Counted from the stretch's first letter, positions 1 to 6,730 are shown. The stretch: 27,451 bases of DNA from an uncultured Oscillospiraceae bacterium (GCA_910578575.1 CAJTQP010000031.1:1-27451), one strand, 5' to 3'. The notes: a model not told the origin generated them from the sequence alone. Translations and numbers: made by a program.

Positions 1-542
1 ACGTTTTGATACACTTGGTTCATGGTGGCGGCGAAGCCGTCCGCCCCCTCCTGGTTAAAATAATAAAGGCCATAGCCGCAGTTGTTGGTGATGTAAATTT
101 GTCCTTGCAACTCCCCCAGCTCCGTCACGGTGCCGTCGGCCAGGCCCCCCTCCGGCTCCTCCACAAAGAGGGACACCGGCTCCGCCGGGGTGGGCTCCCC
201 ATCCATGGGGATGTCGTCGGCCACCATGTTTTCCCCCACGATCTGGTCCCGGCGCAGGCCGTAGCGGGCCTCCATGGCCTGGCTCCCGGCAATGAGCCCC
301 TCCCGGAGGGGGTAGGTGTCCGCGTACCAGGTGTCCAGTTCATGGAAAAAGCTGCCGTCCCAAAAGCTGCTCCAGTGCAGGCTGGGGAAGGCGGTGAGGT
401 CCCGCTTCTCCAGCACAGAGGTCTCCGGCCGCAGGAACCACAATAAGCCGATGACGCACAGCACCGCCATGGTCCCCCCAAAGGCAAACACCTTGAGGCT
501 TCGGAGAATTCCGTTCCATTTTTTCCGTTGGCTTTTCTTCAA
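1..542 (-). CDS. DHHW-type surface polysaccharide acetylation protein (partial)
   Basis: The gene runs off the left edge, so only about the first 180 residues are visible. It starts at a TTG (540-542) eight bases after a perfect AGGAGG that lies over the stop of the preceding MBOAT gene, so the two genes are translationally linked. A short basic N-terminus is followed by one hydrophobic segment (about residues 18-36), then a region with LEKRDLTAFPSL and HELDTWYADTYPLRE. This layout is typical of the DHHW/AlgX-like proteins that partner AlgI-type acyltransferases. The family is thought to act outside the membrane in transferring acetyl groups to a secreted polysaccharide. The DHHW motif itself lies outside the window, so the family call rests on context and the N-terminal pattern. 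Confidence 0.72.
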   Translation of the reverse strand, partial: MKKSQRKKWNGILRSLKVFAFGGTMAVLCVIGLLWFLRPETSVLEKRDLTAFPSLHWSSFWDGSFFHELDTWYADTYPLREGLIAGSQAMEARYGLRRDQIVGENMVADDIPMDGEPTPAEPVSLFVEEPEGGLADGTVTELGELQGQIYITNNCGYGLYYFNQEGADGFAATMNQVYQN

Positions 543-554
543 CTGCCGCGCCTC

Positions 555-1982
555 CTAAAATTGAAAGTAGAGGAAGGGATTGTAGCTGTCCCCCGCCAGG
601 GCCATAGCGGAGATCAACAGCAACAGCACCGGGTGCAACACCTCCCAGGCCCCGTTGCACCAAAAGAAGAACTTCCCGCCCCAGCGGGCCAGGTTCTGCA
701 AGATCTGCCGTAAGTTCTTCCCCACCGCCGTGGCCCCAATGGCTGCCAGGAGCAGGAAAAAGACGTTGTTCTGAAAGGCCAGCTTCACCTCTACCCCCAT
801 CCAGCCGTTGCCGTTGAGCCCCAGCAGGCCCTTTAGGGCGGTGGTGAGGAGGGTGAAATCGGTGAACTTAAACAAAATCCAGCCAAACACCGCCAGGGCA
901 AAGACGAAGAGCTGGCGCAGGAGCTTGGGCACCGCCTCGGTACGCCTGCCCAGCAAAAAGCGCTCGATACAGATCAGCGCCCCCCAGTAGAGCCCCCAGA
1001 GCACAAAGTTCCAGCTGGCCCCGTGCCACAGTCCCGTGAGGAACCAGACGATCAGCAGGTTTCCAAACTCCCGAAGTTTCCCCCGCCGGTTGCCCCCCAG
1101 GGGAATGTACACATAGTCCCGGAAAAACGCCCCCAGGGAGATGTTCCACCGCCGCCAAAACTCCCCGGCGGAGGTGGAGAGATAGGGGTAGTTGAAGTTC
1201 TCTTTATAATGGAAGCCGCACATGAGGCCCATGCCGATGGCCATGTCGGAATAAGCGGAGAAGTCCAGATAGATTTGCAAGGTGAAGGCAAAGGCCCCCA
1301 GGAGAATCCCCGCCGCCGGCAGGGCCGCCAACTCCTCCACCCCCACGTCGAAGAAGCCGTCCGCCACCACAGCGCAGCCGTTGGCCAGGATGGCCTTTTT
1401 CGCCAGCCCCACCGTGAAGCGGCTGATGCCCCGGCTGATCTCCGCCGGGGTGGTCCGGCGCTGGAGGATATCCCGGTGGATGTCCTGATAGCGCACGATG
1501 GGCCCGGCGATGCACTGGTGGAACAAGCTGGCGTAAAGCAGCAGCACCCAGTATTTTTGCTGGGCCTGGACCTCCCCCCGGTAGACGTCCACCACGTAGG
1601 AGATGAGCTGGAAAGTATAAAAGGAGATGCCGATGGGCAGGGCGATGGCGGGGATCACCTCCGGCACTCCAAAGACGTTCTGGAGGTTTTGCAGGAAAAA
1701 GCCCGTGTATTTGAACACCCCCAGGATGCCCAGACACAGCCCCACCGTCACCCCCAGCCAGAGCTTCGGCCGCCCGGTGCTCTCCACCAACAAAGCCCCC
1801 AGCCAGCAGATCAACACCATGCCCATGAGCAGCAGCAGATAGCGGGGCCCGGACCAGGCGTAAAACACCAGGGAAAACACCAGCATGGCAATATTCTTCC
1901 CCCGTGGGTTCCTCAGGGCGATCTGGGAGGCCAAATTCGCCACCAGGAAGAGGAACACGAACAGCATACTCGCAAATACCAT
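555..1982 (-). CDS. MBOAT family O-acyltransferase (AlgI-like)
   Basis: A polytopic membrane protein of 475 residues. It carries the MBOAT core: YLDFSAYSDMAIG near the middle, then FWRRWNISLGAFFRDYVYIPLGG, and WHGASWNFVLWGLYWG with the conserved histidine. In the AlgI/DltB family this protein passes an acetyl group from a cytoplasmic donor across the membrane to an extracytoplasmic partner. Here the partner is the DHHW protein that starts 13 bases downstream. The ATG at 1980-1982 is preferred over an upstream in-frame start because a GAGG-type ribosome site precedes it and the protein then begins directly with its first membrane helix. The acceptor polymer cannot be told from the sequence. 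Confidence 0.9.
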   Translation of the reverse strand: MVFASMLFVFLFLVANLASQIALRNPRGKNIAMLVFSLVFYAWSGPRYLLLLMGMVLICWLGALLVESTGRPKLWLGVTVGLCLGILGVFKYTGFFLQNLQNVFGVPEVIPAIALPIGISFYTFQLISYVVDVYRGEVQAQQKYWVLLLYASLFHQCIAGPIVRYQDIHRDILQRRTTPAEISRGISRFTVGLAKKAILANGCAVVADGFFDVGVEELAALPAAGILLGAFAFTLQIYLDFSAYSDMAIGMGLMCGFHYKENFNYPYLSTSAGEFWRRWNISLGAFFRDYVYIPLGGNRRGKLREFGNLLIVWFLTGLWHGASWNFVLWGLYWGALICIERFLLGRRTEAVPKLLRQLFVFALAVFGWILFKFTDFTLLTTALKGLLGLNGNGWMGVEVKLAFQNNVFFLLLAAIGATAVGKNLRQILQNLARWGGKFFFWCNGAWEVLHPVLLLLISAMALAGDSYNPFLYFQF

Positions 1983-2123
1983 CAGACAACCTCGTTTGGG
2001 AAGCGGCCGCCTCACCGGGAGAAGGGAAGCCAGATTCCCGCATTTTTCTCCATTATAAGACAGATTTCGAGCCGCTTCAACCGCTTTGAAAAACTGTAAT
2101 CAATCTGTATCCATTCCCCGCAA

Positions 2124-2159
2124 AAAACGCCCTGACGCTGTGCTGCGTCAGGGCGTTTT
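2124..2159 (-). terminator. Intrinsic terminator after the ABC importer operon
   Basis: A perfect 15-bp stem (2124-2138 with 2145-2159) encloses a six-base loop. Its closing A:T pairs leave a U tract on the minus-strand transcript. It starts three bases beyond the stop of the ABC ATPase gene and would end the importer transcript. Confidence 0.9.
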
Positions 2160-2162
2160 CCT

Positions 2163-2927
2163 CTATTGCATACTGATCTGTCCAAAAATTTGCAAAATAT
2201 CGTCGGTGGTGGTGGCGGCCTTTTCCTCCCCTGCCCGGTCCAGGGCGATCTTGCCCCGGTCCAGCATCAGCAGCCGGTCGCCGTACTCCACAGCGTAGCG
2301 GAGATTGTGGGTCACCATCAGGGCAGTGAGCTGCTTCTCCCGCACCAGTTTTCCGGTGAGGACCATAATGGCCTCGGCGGTGCGGGGGTCCAGGGCGGCG
2401 GTGTGCTCATCCAGGATGAGGAATTGCAGGGGCGTCAGGGTGGCCATCAGCAGGGCCACCGCCTGGCGTTGACCCCCGGAGAGGGCGCCCATCTTCACGT
2501 CCAGCTTATCCTCCAGGCCTAGGCCCAGCCCCGCCAGCTCCTGCCGGTAGAAGTCCATCCGCTTGCGGTTCACCCCGCGGGTGAGGCCGAAGCTTTTCCC
2601 CTTGTTGTCCGCCAGGGAGAGGTTCTCCAGCATGGTCAGGTTGGGGGCAGTGCCCAAGGAGGGGTTCTGGTACACCCGGCCAATGGTGCCGTAGCGCTGG
2701 AAATCCTTCAGTTTCCGCAAGCTCTTCCCGTCCACCTCCACGTCGCCCCCATCCATGGGGATGCTGCCGCAGATGATGTTCAGCAGGGAGGTCTTGCCGG
2801 AGCCGTTGCTGCCCACGATGGAGACGAACTGTCCGTCGGGGACGCTGAGGTCGAAGCCGTCGAAGAGGGTCATCTCCGTGACGGTCCCCGGATTGTAGAC
2901 CTTTTTCAGGCCGCGAATCTCAAGCAT
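2163..2927 (-). CDS. ABC transporter ATP-binding protein, probable tryptophan importer (TrpZ-like)
   Basis: The 254-residue ATPase of an amino-acid importer of the TrpXYZ type. Visible motifs are Walker A GSNGSGKT (residues 39-46), signature LSGGQRQ (about 150), Walker B LQFLILDEHTAALDP with its catalytic glutamate replaced by the usual EH pair of this subfamily, and the switch histidine in MVTHNL. It starts inside the end of the permease gene (8-base overlap), so the two are coupled. It powers uptake through the permease encoded just upstream in the operon. The substrate is inferred from the UGG T-box in front of the operon, not from this protein. Confidence 0.9.
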   Translation of the reverse strand: MLEIRGLKKVYNPGTVTEMTLFDGFDLSVPDGQFVSIVGSNGSGKTSLLNIICGSIPMDGGDVEVDGKSLRKLKDFQRYGTIGRVYQNPSLGTAPNLTMLENLSLADNKGKSFGLTRGVNRKRMDFYRQELAGLGLGLEDKLDVKMGALSGGQRQAVALLMATLTPLQFLILDEHTAALDPRTAEAIMVLTGKLVREKQLTALMVTHNLRYAVEYGDRLLMLDRGKIALDRAGEEKAATTTDDILQIFGQISMQ

Positions 2928-3858
2928 GGATGATCTCCTCCCCCTTTCGTCCCGCCAGCACCAACACCAGCAGGAACAGCACGGCCGTGATAAACTTTAG
3001 CATATTGGCCGGCAGACCCAGGTTGATGGCGATCTGGATACAGAACTTATACAGGATGCTCCCCAACAGCACCGCCGTGGTCCCCTGGGGGGTGGCCAGG
3101 AAGCGCAGCACGGGAATCTTCCGCATCCCCTGGGCGGGCTTGGAGCTGGTGAAGAAACGCACGATGGTCACGCCGATGATGACCGTCGCCAAGCCGAACA
3201 CCACCTGTCCAATGCCCATGACAGCGGAATAGCTGCGCTGCTCCTGGGCCAGCACCCCGCCGCACAGGGCCACCAGGGCGTTGGCCATCACCACACCCAA
3301 AATCTTCATGTTGCCCTTGTTTTTCGCCAAAGTGGTAACCAGAGTGCCGTTGTCCCCCACCGCCCGAAGCAGCAGGCCGGACTTGGTGCGGAAATAGGCG
3401 TCCAAAATCAGCTTCACCGCCACCGCCAGCACCAGGGAGACGATGAGCTTCCGGGCCGAGAGGGACAAGTCCCCAAAGAGGCCCATCACCGGGGCGGCGG
3501 TAAAAATCGTGTCCGTGGCCCGGTCCACCGTCTGGTTGGAACCGCCGATGAGCAGGTTGATGGAGCTCAGGGCGGTCATGGTGATGATACCAGCCAGCAG
3601 GTCCCGCACCCCCAGGCGCACATGGATCAGACCGGTACACAGCCCCGCCGCGGCCCCCGCCAGGGTGGCGCACACCAGGGTCAGCCAGGGGTTCATCCCC
3701 GCGATGAGGAGCACCGTGGTGACAGCGGCCCCCAAGGGGAAGCTGCTGTCCACGGTAAGGTCCGGGAAGTCCAGGACCGAATAGGTGATGTACACCCCAT
3801 AGGACAGCAGGGCGTAAATCAGGCCCTGGGTCAGGGTGGCAGAGATCAGGTCAAGCAT
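2920..3858 (-). CDS. ABC transporter permease, probable tryptophan importer (TrpY-like)
   Basis: A hydrophobic protein of 312 residues with about eight to nine membrane helices. It belongs to the branched-chain-amino-acid/ribose permease fold (BPD_transp_2). Characteristic stretches are the N-terminal LIYALLSYGVYITYSVLDFPDLTVD and a central GIITMTALSSINLLIGG. It forms the membrane channel between the lipoprotein encoded upstream and the ATPase encoded downstream. The ATG at 3858 has an AAAAGGAG ribosome site eight bases before it. An unusually long spacer with a hairpin-rich repeat separates it from the lipoprotein gene, so expression of the permease and ATPase may be set apart from that of the binding protein. 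Confidence 0.88.
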   Translation of the reverse strand: MLDLISATLTQGLIYALLSYGVYITYSVLDFPDLTVDSSFPLGAAVTTVLLIAGMNPWLTLVCATLAGAAAGLCTGLIHVRLGVRDLLAGIITMTALSSINLLIGGSNQTVDRATDTIFTAAPVMGLFGDLSLSARKLIVSLVLAVAVKLILDAYFRTKSGLLLRAVGDNGTLVTTLAKNKGNMKILGVVMANALVALCGGVLAQEQRSYSAVMGIGQVVFGLATVIIGVTIVRFFTSSKPAQGMRKIPVLRFLATPQGTTAVLLGSILYKFCIQIAINLGLPANMLKFITAVLFLLVLVLAGRKGEEIIHA

Positions 3859-3886
3859 AGTCGCGCTCCTTTTCTGTCTGCGCTAG

Positions 3887-4137
3887 GATTAAAGTTTTCG
3901 TCCACCTTTTTCAGTCGAAGCGCGGAGCCGTCGTGAGCAGCGGGCTAAGACCCGGAGCGCAGGCGAAGCCCAAGGAGGGGCCGTAAGGCCCCGGATGGGT
4001 TCGCCGGAGCGTAGGGGCTTAGAACCGCGTCGCGAACAGGCGCAGCGTGACACCACCAAGGTGGCGGAGTCCAGAGGCAGCGCCTCTGGCCAGGTCCAGG
4101 GCGGGAGCCCTGGGCAGGTTTGGGCGGCAGCCCAACC
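3887..4137 (+). repeat. Dispersed intergenic repeat, family A, copy 1 (expanded)
   Basis: Bases 3887-3913 are identical to the reverse complement of 13722-13748. Bases 4058-4090 match a second block of the other copy (GGTGGCGGAGTCCAGAGGCAG...). Here about 140 extra bases (3914-4056) separate the two blocks, which are nearly adjacent in copy 2. The element is a string of small hairpins, such as GGGGCC/GGCCCC around 3980, CCAGAGGC/GCCTCTGG at 4071-4089 and TTGGGC/GCCCAA near 4120-4135. It fills the whole gap between the lipoprotein and permease genes. No protein is credible within it. Confidence 0.8.
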
Positions 4138-4146
4138 GAAGATCAT

Positions 4147-5148
4147 TTACGCATTGGCCACATCCTGCGCCGTCTCCGCAATCTCCTCCGGCAACGCAAT
4201 GTTCAGCTCCTGCAGGGACATGCTGTTGAAATACAGGGAATAGTTCTCAATGACCTCATAGGGGATATCCTGGCAGGTAGCCTCCCCCTTGAGCACCCGT
4301 GCAGCCATCTTGCCGGTCTGCACCCCCAGCTCCACATATTCCAGCCCCGCGCCGGCCACACAACCCAGCTTCATCTGCTCAATCTCAGAGCCATAAACCG
4401 GAATCCCCGCAGCATTGGTTTTCTCCAAAATGGAGCCCAGCACCCCCACCACGTTGTTATCAGTGAGGTTGGACAGGCAGTCCACCTTGTGGTTGATAAG
4501 GGTATCCACCGCCTGGGTGACCTCAGACTGGGCAGTGACACCGATGGCGTCAATGGTAAAGCCGTACTGCTCCGCCAGGTCCTTGTAGACCTCCACGGAA
4601 TAGAGGGAGTTGGCCTCACTGGTGGTGTAGATGATGCCCACCGTCTTGGCCTCCGGCTGAAGGGCCCGAATGAGCTTCAACTGCCCCTCCACCGGCAGCA
4701 CGTCAGAGGTGCCGGTGATGTTGCCGGAATCCAGCTTGGCCCCCACAGGGTCGGTGATGGCGGTGAAGATCACGGGGATGTCCTTGTCCTCAGCGGCGGC
4801 GTAGCAGGCAGTGGCGGCGGGGGTGGCGATGCCCACCATCATGGCGGCATCCTCAGCGGAGAAGGACTGGCTGATCTGAATGGCCATGTTGTCGTCAAAG
4901 CTGGCGTTCTCGTAATGGATCTCGTAGTCGGTGCCCTCGACCAGTCCGGCCTCCTTCAAACCTTGCAGGAAGCCCTCCCGGCAGTTGTCCAGGGAGGCGT
5001 GCTGGCCGTATTGGCAGATGCCGATGATGGCGGGTTCTCCCCCCTCCTGGCTGTCGCCGCCCTCAGCGGGGGCGCCGCAGGCGGTGAGGGACAGGCCCAG
5101 GGTCAGGGCCATGGCTGCGGTGAGCAGGTTCTTGTTCAGCTTTTTCAT
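4147..5148 (-). CDS. ABC transporter substrate-binding lipoprotein, probable tryptophan importer (TrpX-like)
   Basis: A secreted lipoprotein of 333 residues. The signal peptide ends in lipobox LTAC with Cys24 as the lipid anchor, followed by a Gly/Glu-rich linker. The mature part is an ABC_sub_bind (PF04392) type binding protein, with ICQYGQHASLDNCREGFLQG near the start, a central VGIATPAATA and a late VYGSEIEQMKLGCVAG. This family captures aromatic amino acids in Firmicutes (TrpX, and the tyrosine binder CD0873). A T-box leader with a UGG specifier lies immediately upstream, so tryptophan is the best guess. The gene heads an operon with the permease and ATPase, but a 288-base repeat-filled gap follows it. 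Confidence 0.88.
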   Translation of the reverse strand: MKKLNKNLLTAAMALTLGLSLTACGAPAEGGDSQEGGEPAIIGICQYGQHASLDNCREGFLQGLKEAGLVEGTDYEIHYENASFDDNMAIQISQSFSAEDAAMMVGIATPAATACYAAAEDKDIPVIFTAITDPVGAKLDSGNITGTSDVLPVEGQLKLIRALQPEAKTVGIIYTTSEANSLYSVEVYKDLAEQYGFTIDAIGVTAQSEVTQAVDTLINHKVDCLSNLTDNNVVGVLGSILEKTNAAGIPVYGSEIEQMKLGCVAGAGLEYVELGVQTGKMAARVLKGEATCQDIPYEVIENYSLYFNSMSLQELNIALPEEIAETAQDVANA

Positions 5149-5230
5149 CTTCGATACGCTCCTTTTCGTTTATCCAAATGTTTTGCACCCCGATGGGGCG
5201 CACTGTCTTGTTGATGGCGGGGGCGGCAAC

Positions 5231-5276
5231 AAAAAAAGCCCTGTTCCACTCGTTTCACAACGAAATGGGACAAGAC
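5231..5276 (-). terminator. T-box regulated terminator
   Basis: On the minus strand GTCTTGTCCCA pairs with TGGAACAGGGC (one C/A mismatch, some G-U pairs), with an inner TCGTT/AACGA stem, followed by TTTTTTT (5231-5237). The 5' arm lies just after the T-box sequence, as expected for the mutually exclusive antiterminator and terminator. Confidence 0.85.
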
Positions 5277-5530
5277 TGATTCCTGCGGTACCACCCAACT
5301 TGGCGCATAGCGCCCACTCTTTTCACGTACCATCATACGTGCCGCCCGGATAACGGGTGCGGTCCCCGTCGGTCACTACTGAGCCGGAGGTGTACCGGCC
5401 GTTCGTTCCGCCCTCATAAGTCCATTCCTCCCCTGCGGTCCCGCCGCGATCCCACCACCCGCGGCTCTCTTGAGGGTTAAACAGTGAAGTACTACTCTTA
5501 CTCTCAGGTTTGCTTGCTTGTTAACTTGTG
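5231..5530 (-). promoter_or_regulatory. T-box riboswitch leader, UGG (Trp) specifier
   Basis: On the minus strand the leader carries the T-box core GGGTGGTACCGCAGGA (5281-5296), an AGAGAG/GGTGGTG segment of stem I, and a specifier region GGAATGGAC followed by ATGAGG. The specifier triplet UGG lies at 5422-5424. After the T-box a long stem (5233-5276) ends in seven U residues, giving the terminator alternative. The leader directly precedes the substrate-binding lipoprotein gene. In this class an uncharged cognate tRNA stabilises the antiterminator, so the importer is expected to rise when Trp-tRNA is uncharged. The specifier assignment was made by eye from the flanking consensus. Confidence 0.9.
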
Positions 5531-5534
5531 TTCC

Positions 5535-5563
5535 ATCATAGCACGATAGGCGGGGCCCGTCAA
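5535..5563 (-). promoter_or_regulatory. Promoter of the T-box controlled importer operon
   Basis: A -35 box TTGACG (5558-5563) and a -10 box TATGAT (5535-5540) are separated by exactly 17 bases. The transcript would start close to 5528, just ahead of stem I of the T-box leader. Confidence 0.85.
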
Positions 5564-5607
5564 TGGTCAGCTTGCACAAATTCCCTCCCCGGCCCCGCCG
5601 GGATCGC

Positions 5608-6030
5608 TCACACCTCCGGGGCCGCGCTCTGTTCCATCAGCCGTTCCAGGCTATAGCCGGACAAAAAGTCCTGCACCACCTGCTCCAGCTCCTGCCACAG
5701 GGGCAGGCTGGCGCACTGGTCCCGCCGCAGACAGGGCTCCGCGTCCTCCTCCAAGCAGGCCACCGGGGCCAGGCTGCCCTCCGCTGCCTGGAGGATCTCC
5801 CCAGCGCTGCACTGGGCCGCCGGACGGGCCAGGCGGTAGCCGCCCCCCTTGCCCCGCATCCCTACCGCTAGGCCCGCCGTCACCAGGTTCTTCATAATGG
5901 CCTCCAGGTATTTTTCCGAAATCTCCTGGTTCTTGGCCACCTCCTTGAGGGAGATATACCCCTCCTCCTGACGCTGGGCCAATTCGATCATCACCCGCAG
6001 AGCGTAGCGGCCTTTGGTGGATATCATCAT
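5608..6030 (-). CDS. Rrf2 family transcriptional regulator with three cysteines
   Basis: A 140-residue winged-helix regulator beginning MMISTKGRYALRVMIELA, the classic Rrf2 N-terminus. The recognition region is ISEKYLEAIMKNL and the wing is VGMRGKGGGYRLARP. Near residues 92-106 are three cysteines spaced C-x7-C-x5-C, the same general position as the [2Fe-2S] ligands of IscR, so iron-sulfur or redox sensing is plausible. A CymR-like cysteine-metabolism role is an alternative. It is monocistronic, with its own promoter at 6138-6166 and an AAGGAGAG ribosome site. No isc/suf or cysteine genes lie beside it, so its targets are unknown. The many sulfur-amino-acid genes in the window make a link tempting but unproven. 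Confidence 0.9.
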   Translation of the reverse strand: MMISTKGRYALRVMIELAQRQEEGYISLKEVAKNQEISEKYLEAIMKNLVTAGLAVGMRGKGGGYRLARPAAQCSAGEILQAAEGSLAPVACLEEDAEPCLRRDQCASLPLWQELEQVVQDFLSGYSLERLMEQSAAPEV

Positions 6031-6061
6031 AGTACGTGTCTCTCCTTAAAAAATCCGGTGA

Positions 6062-6122
6062 AAATGCGGGGACATGGTCCCCGCATTTGGTATCCTTGCA
6101 ATCCGTATCAGTATAGCTGATA
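6062..6122 (-). promoter_or_regulatory. Two dyads in the 5' leader of the Rrf2 gene
   Basis: The leader between promoter and start codon holds two inverted repeats. One is TATCAG-N5-CTGATA (6106-6122). The other is a perfect 12-bp stem with a three-base loop (6062-6073 with 6077-6088, AAATGCGGGGAC/GTCCCCGCATTT). The second ends in TTTT on the minus strand. They may be an operator and an RNA hairpin or weak attenuator. No known riboswitch was recognised. Confidence 0.55.
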
Positions 6123-6137
6123 AAAGATACATGGAAA

Positions 6138-6166
6138 ATAGTAGCACGAACTACCTACTTTGTCAA
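6138..6166 (-). promoter_or_regulatory. Promoter of the Rrf2 gene with dyad in the spacer
   Basis: Consensus -35 TTGACA (6161-6166), a 17-base spacer and -10 TACTAT (6138-6143) read toward the Rrf2 gene. An imperfect dyad AGTAG...CTACT, with GTAG-N6-CTAC inside it, fills the spacer, a usual place for Rrf2 autoregulation. Confidence 0.8.
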
Positions 6167-6197
6167 CAGGATTTTTCATAGGACATGGGGCAGCATG

Positions 6198-6226
6198 AAA
6201 AAAAAGCCCCCCTCATGGAGGGAGGT
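6198..6226 (-). terminator. Intrinsic terminator of the candidate small RNA
   Basis: On the minus strand CCTCCCTCC pairs with GGGGGG (with G-U pairing) across a short loop and is followed by TTTTTTTT. It lies only 30 bases before the -35 box of the Rrf2 promoter, so it insulates that gene. Confidence 0.75.
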
Positions 6227-6284
6227 GGTGGGGTACAGCCGCGGCCCAGGGAGCCTGTCCCCAGAAAAGAATCCCACAAAACGA

Positions 6285-6313
6285 TTGACAATTCCGCCAA
6301 ATTTTGATAAACT
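6285..6313 (+). promoter_or_regulatory. Opposing promoter-like sequence inside the candidate small RNA
   Basis: TTGACA (6285-6290), 17 bases, TAAACT (6308-6313), reading to the right. No plus-strand gene follows. The next structure on that strand with a U tract is the hairpin at 6703-6730. If active, it would make a transcript antisense to the small RNA. Confidence 0.4.
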
Positions 6314-6454
6314 AGCCTCAGAAAATTAAATTTTCGTTTATCTTAGGAAAGCCAAGATAAACATTCGGCAGCTATGGGGAGGTGCGAACTCCCCACAGCC
6401 TGCGCAGGCGAAGAGGCGCCTACACAACGGGATTCCATCCCGCGCCTATCAAGC

Positions 6455-6484
6455 ATTATAGCATATCTCTAGCCTATTTTTCAA
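6455..6484 (-). promoter_or_regulatory. Strong promoter for the candidate small RNA
   Basis: TTGAAA (6479-6484), an 18-base spacer and a perfect TATAAT (6455-6460) on the minus strand. Initiation is expected near 6447-6450. Confidence 0.75.
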
Positions 6485-6486
6485 GT

Positions 6487-6498
6487 CCGTATATACGG
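6487..6498. promoter_or_regulatory. Palindrome abutting the small-RNA promoter
   Basis: CCGTATATACGG is a perfect 12-bp palindrome two bases upstream of the -35 box. A third half-site ATACGG follows at 6501-6506. This is a plausible binding site for a dimeric regulator. Confidence 0.45.
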
Positions 6499-6702
6499 CC
6501 ATACGGTAGCGCAGACCCACTCGCAAATACACAACGGGGTAGGCGTAGGGTTGGATTCTGGTTCGATGTTGAAGAGCACTGTGTAGGACATAAGATCATT
6601 ATGCCTGCATGGTGTTTTCTTGCTTTCTCCGACGTCGAGATGGGGTGGGGGAACGGCGCCTCCCCTGCCCCCGGCGAAGGAGCATATAAACCCACGAAAC
6701 GA
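6499..6702. other. Gene-poor stretch with no assigned feature
   Basis: About 200 bases between the small-RNA promoter and the ammonium channel terminator. No gene is supported. An 11-base word, ACACAACGGGG at 6529-6539, nearly repeats part of the small RNA (6422-6431). A 36-codon minus-strand frame (6481-6591) lacks a ribosome site. Confidence 0.5.
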
Positions 6703-6730
6703 CCCCCGGACGAATCCGTCCGGGGGTTTT
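6703..6730. terminator. Terminator beyond the ammonium channel gene
   Basis: A perfect 10-bp stem CCCCCGGACG/CGTCCGGGGG with loop AATC. The better U tract (TTTT) is on the plus strand, while the minus strand has TCGTTTCG. It lies 26 bases past the channel stop codon and is probably used from that side, perhaps from both. Confidence 0.7.

Larger units (their letters stand above)
6198..6450 (-). ncRNA. Candidate structured small RNA, family not recognised
   Basis: About 250 bases read from a strong promoter (6455-6484) to a G/C stem followed by eight U residues (6198-6226) on the minus strand, without a credible ORF. Successive local stems are visible: GGGAT/ATCCC (around 6428-6440) inside GGCGC/GCGCC, a TGGGGAG/CTCCCCA hairpin (about 6375-6394), a perfect 9-bp stem GTTTATCTT/AAGATAAAC with a nine-base loop (6336-6362), and GAAAATT/AATTTTC (6321-6335). 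GAATCCC in the first hairpin could alternatively pair with GGGATTC near 6270. Size and isolation recall 6S-like or other regulatory RNAs, but no diagnostic motif of 6S, SRP, tmRNA, RNase P or a known riboswitch was seen. The Rrf2 gene downstream has its own promoter. Confidence 0.6.

Noticed and set aside
1023..2099. Long plus-strand open frame opposite the MBOAT gene
   Set aside because: GC-rich antisense frame of a clear membrane enzyme, with a Gln/His/Pro-rich low-complexity product and no ribosome site.
3887..4137. CRISPR array or tandem repeat in the importer gap
   Set aside because: The hairpins are not equal-length direct repeats with spacers.
6198..6450. Assignment of the small RNA to 6S, raiA or another known family
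   Set aside because: Size and isolation would fit, but no diagnostic sequence was recognised, so no family name is given.
6481..6591. 36-codon minus-strand frame upstream of the small RNA
   Set aside because: No ribosome site, and its stop codon falls in the -35 box of the small-RNA promoter. Too short to support without homologues.
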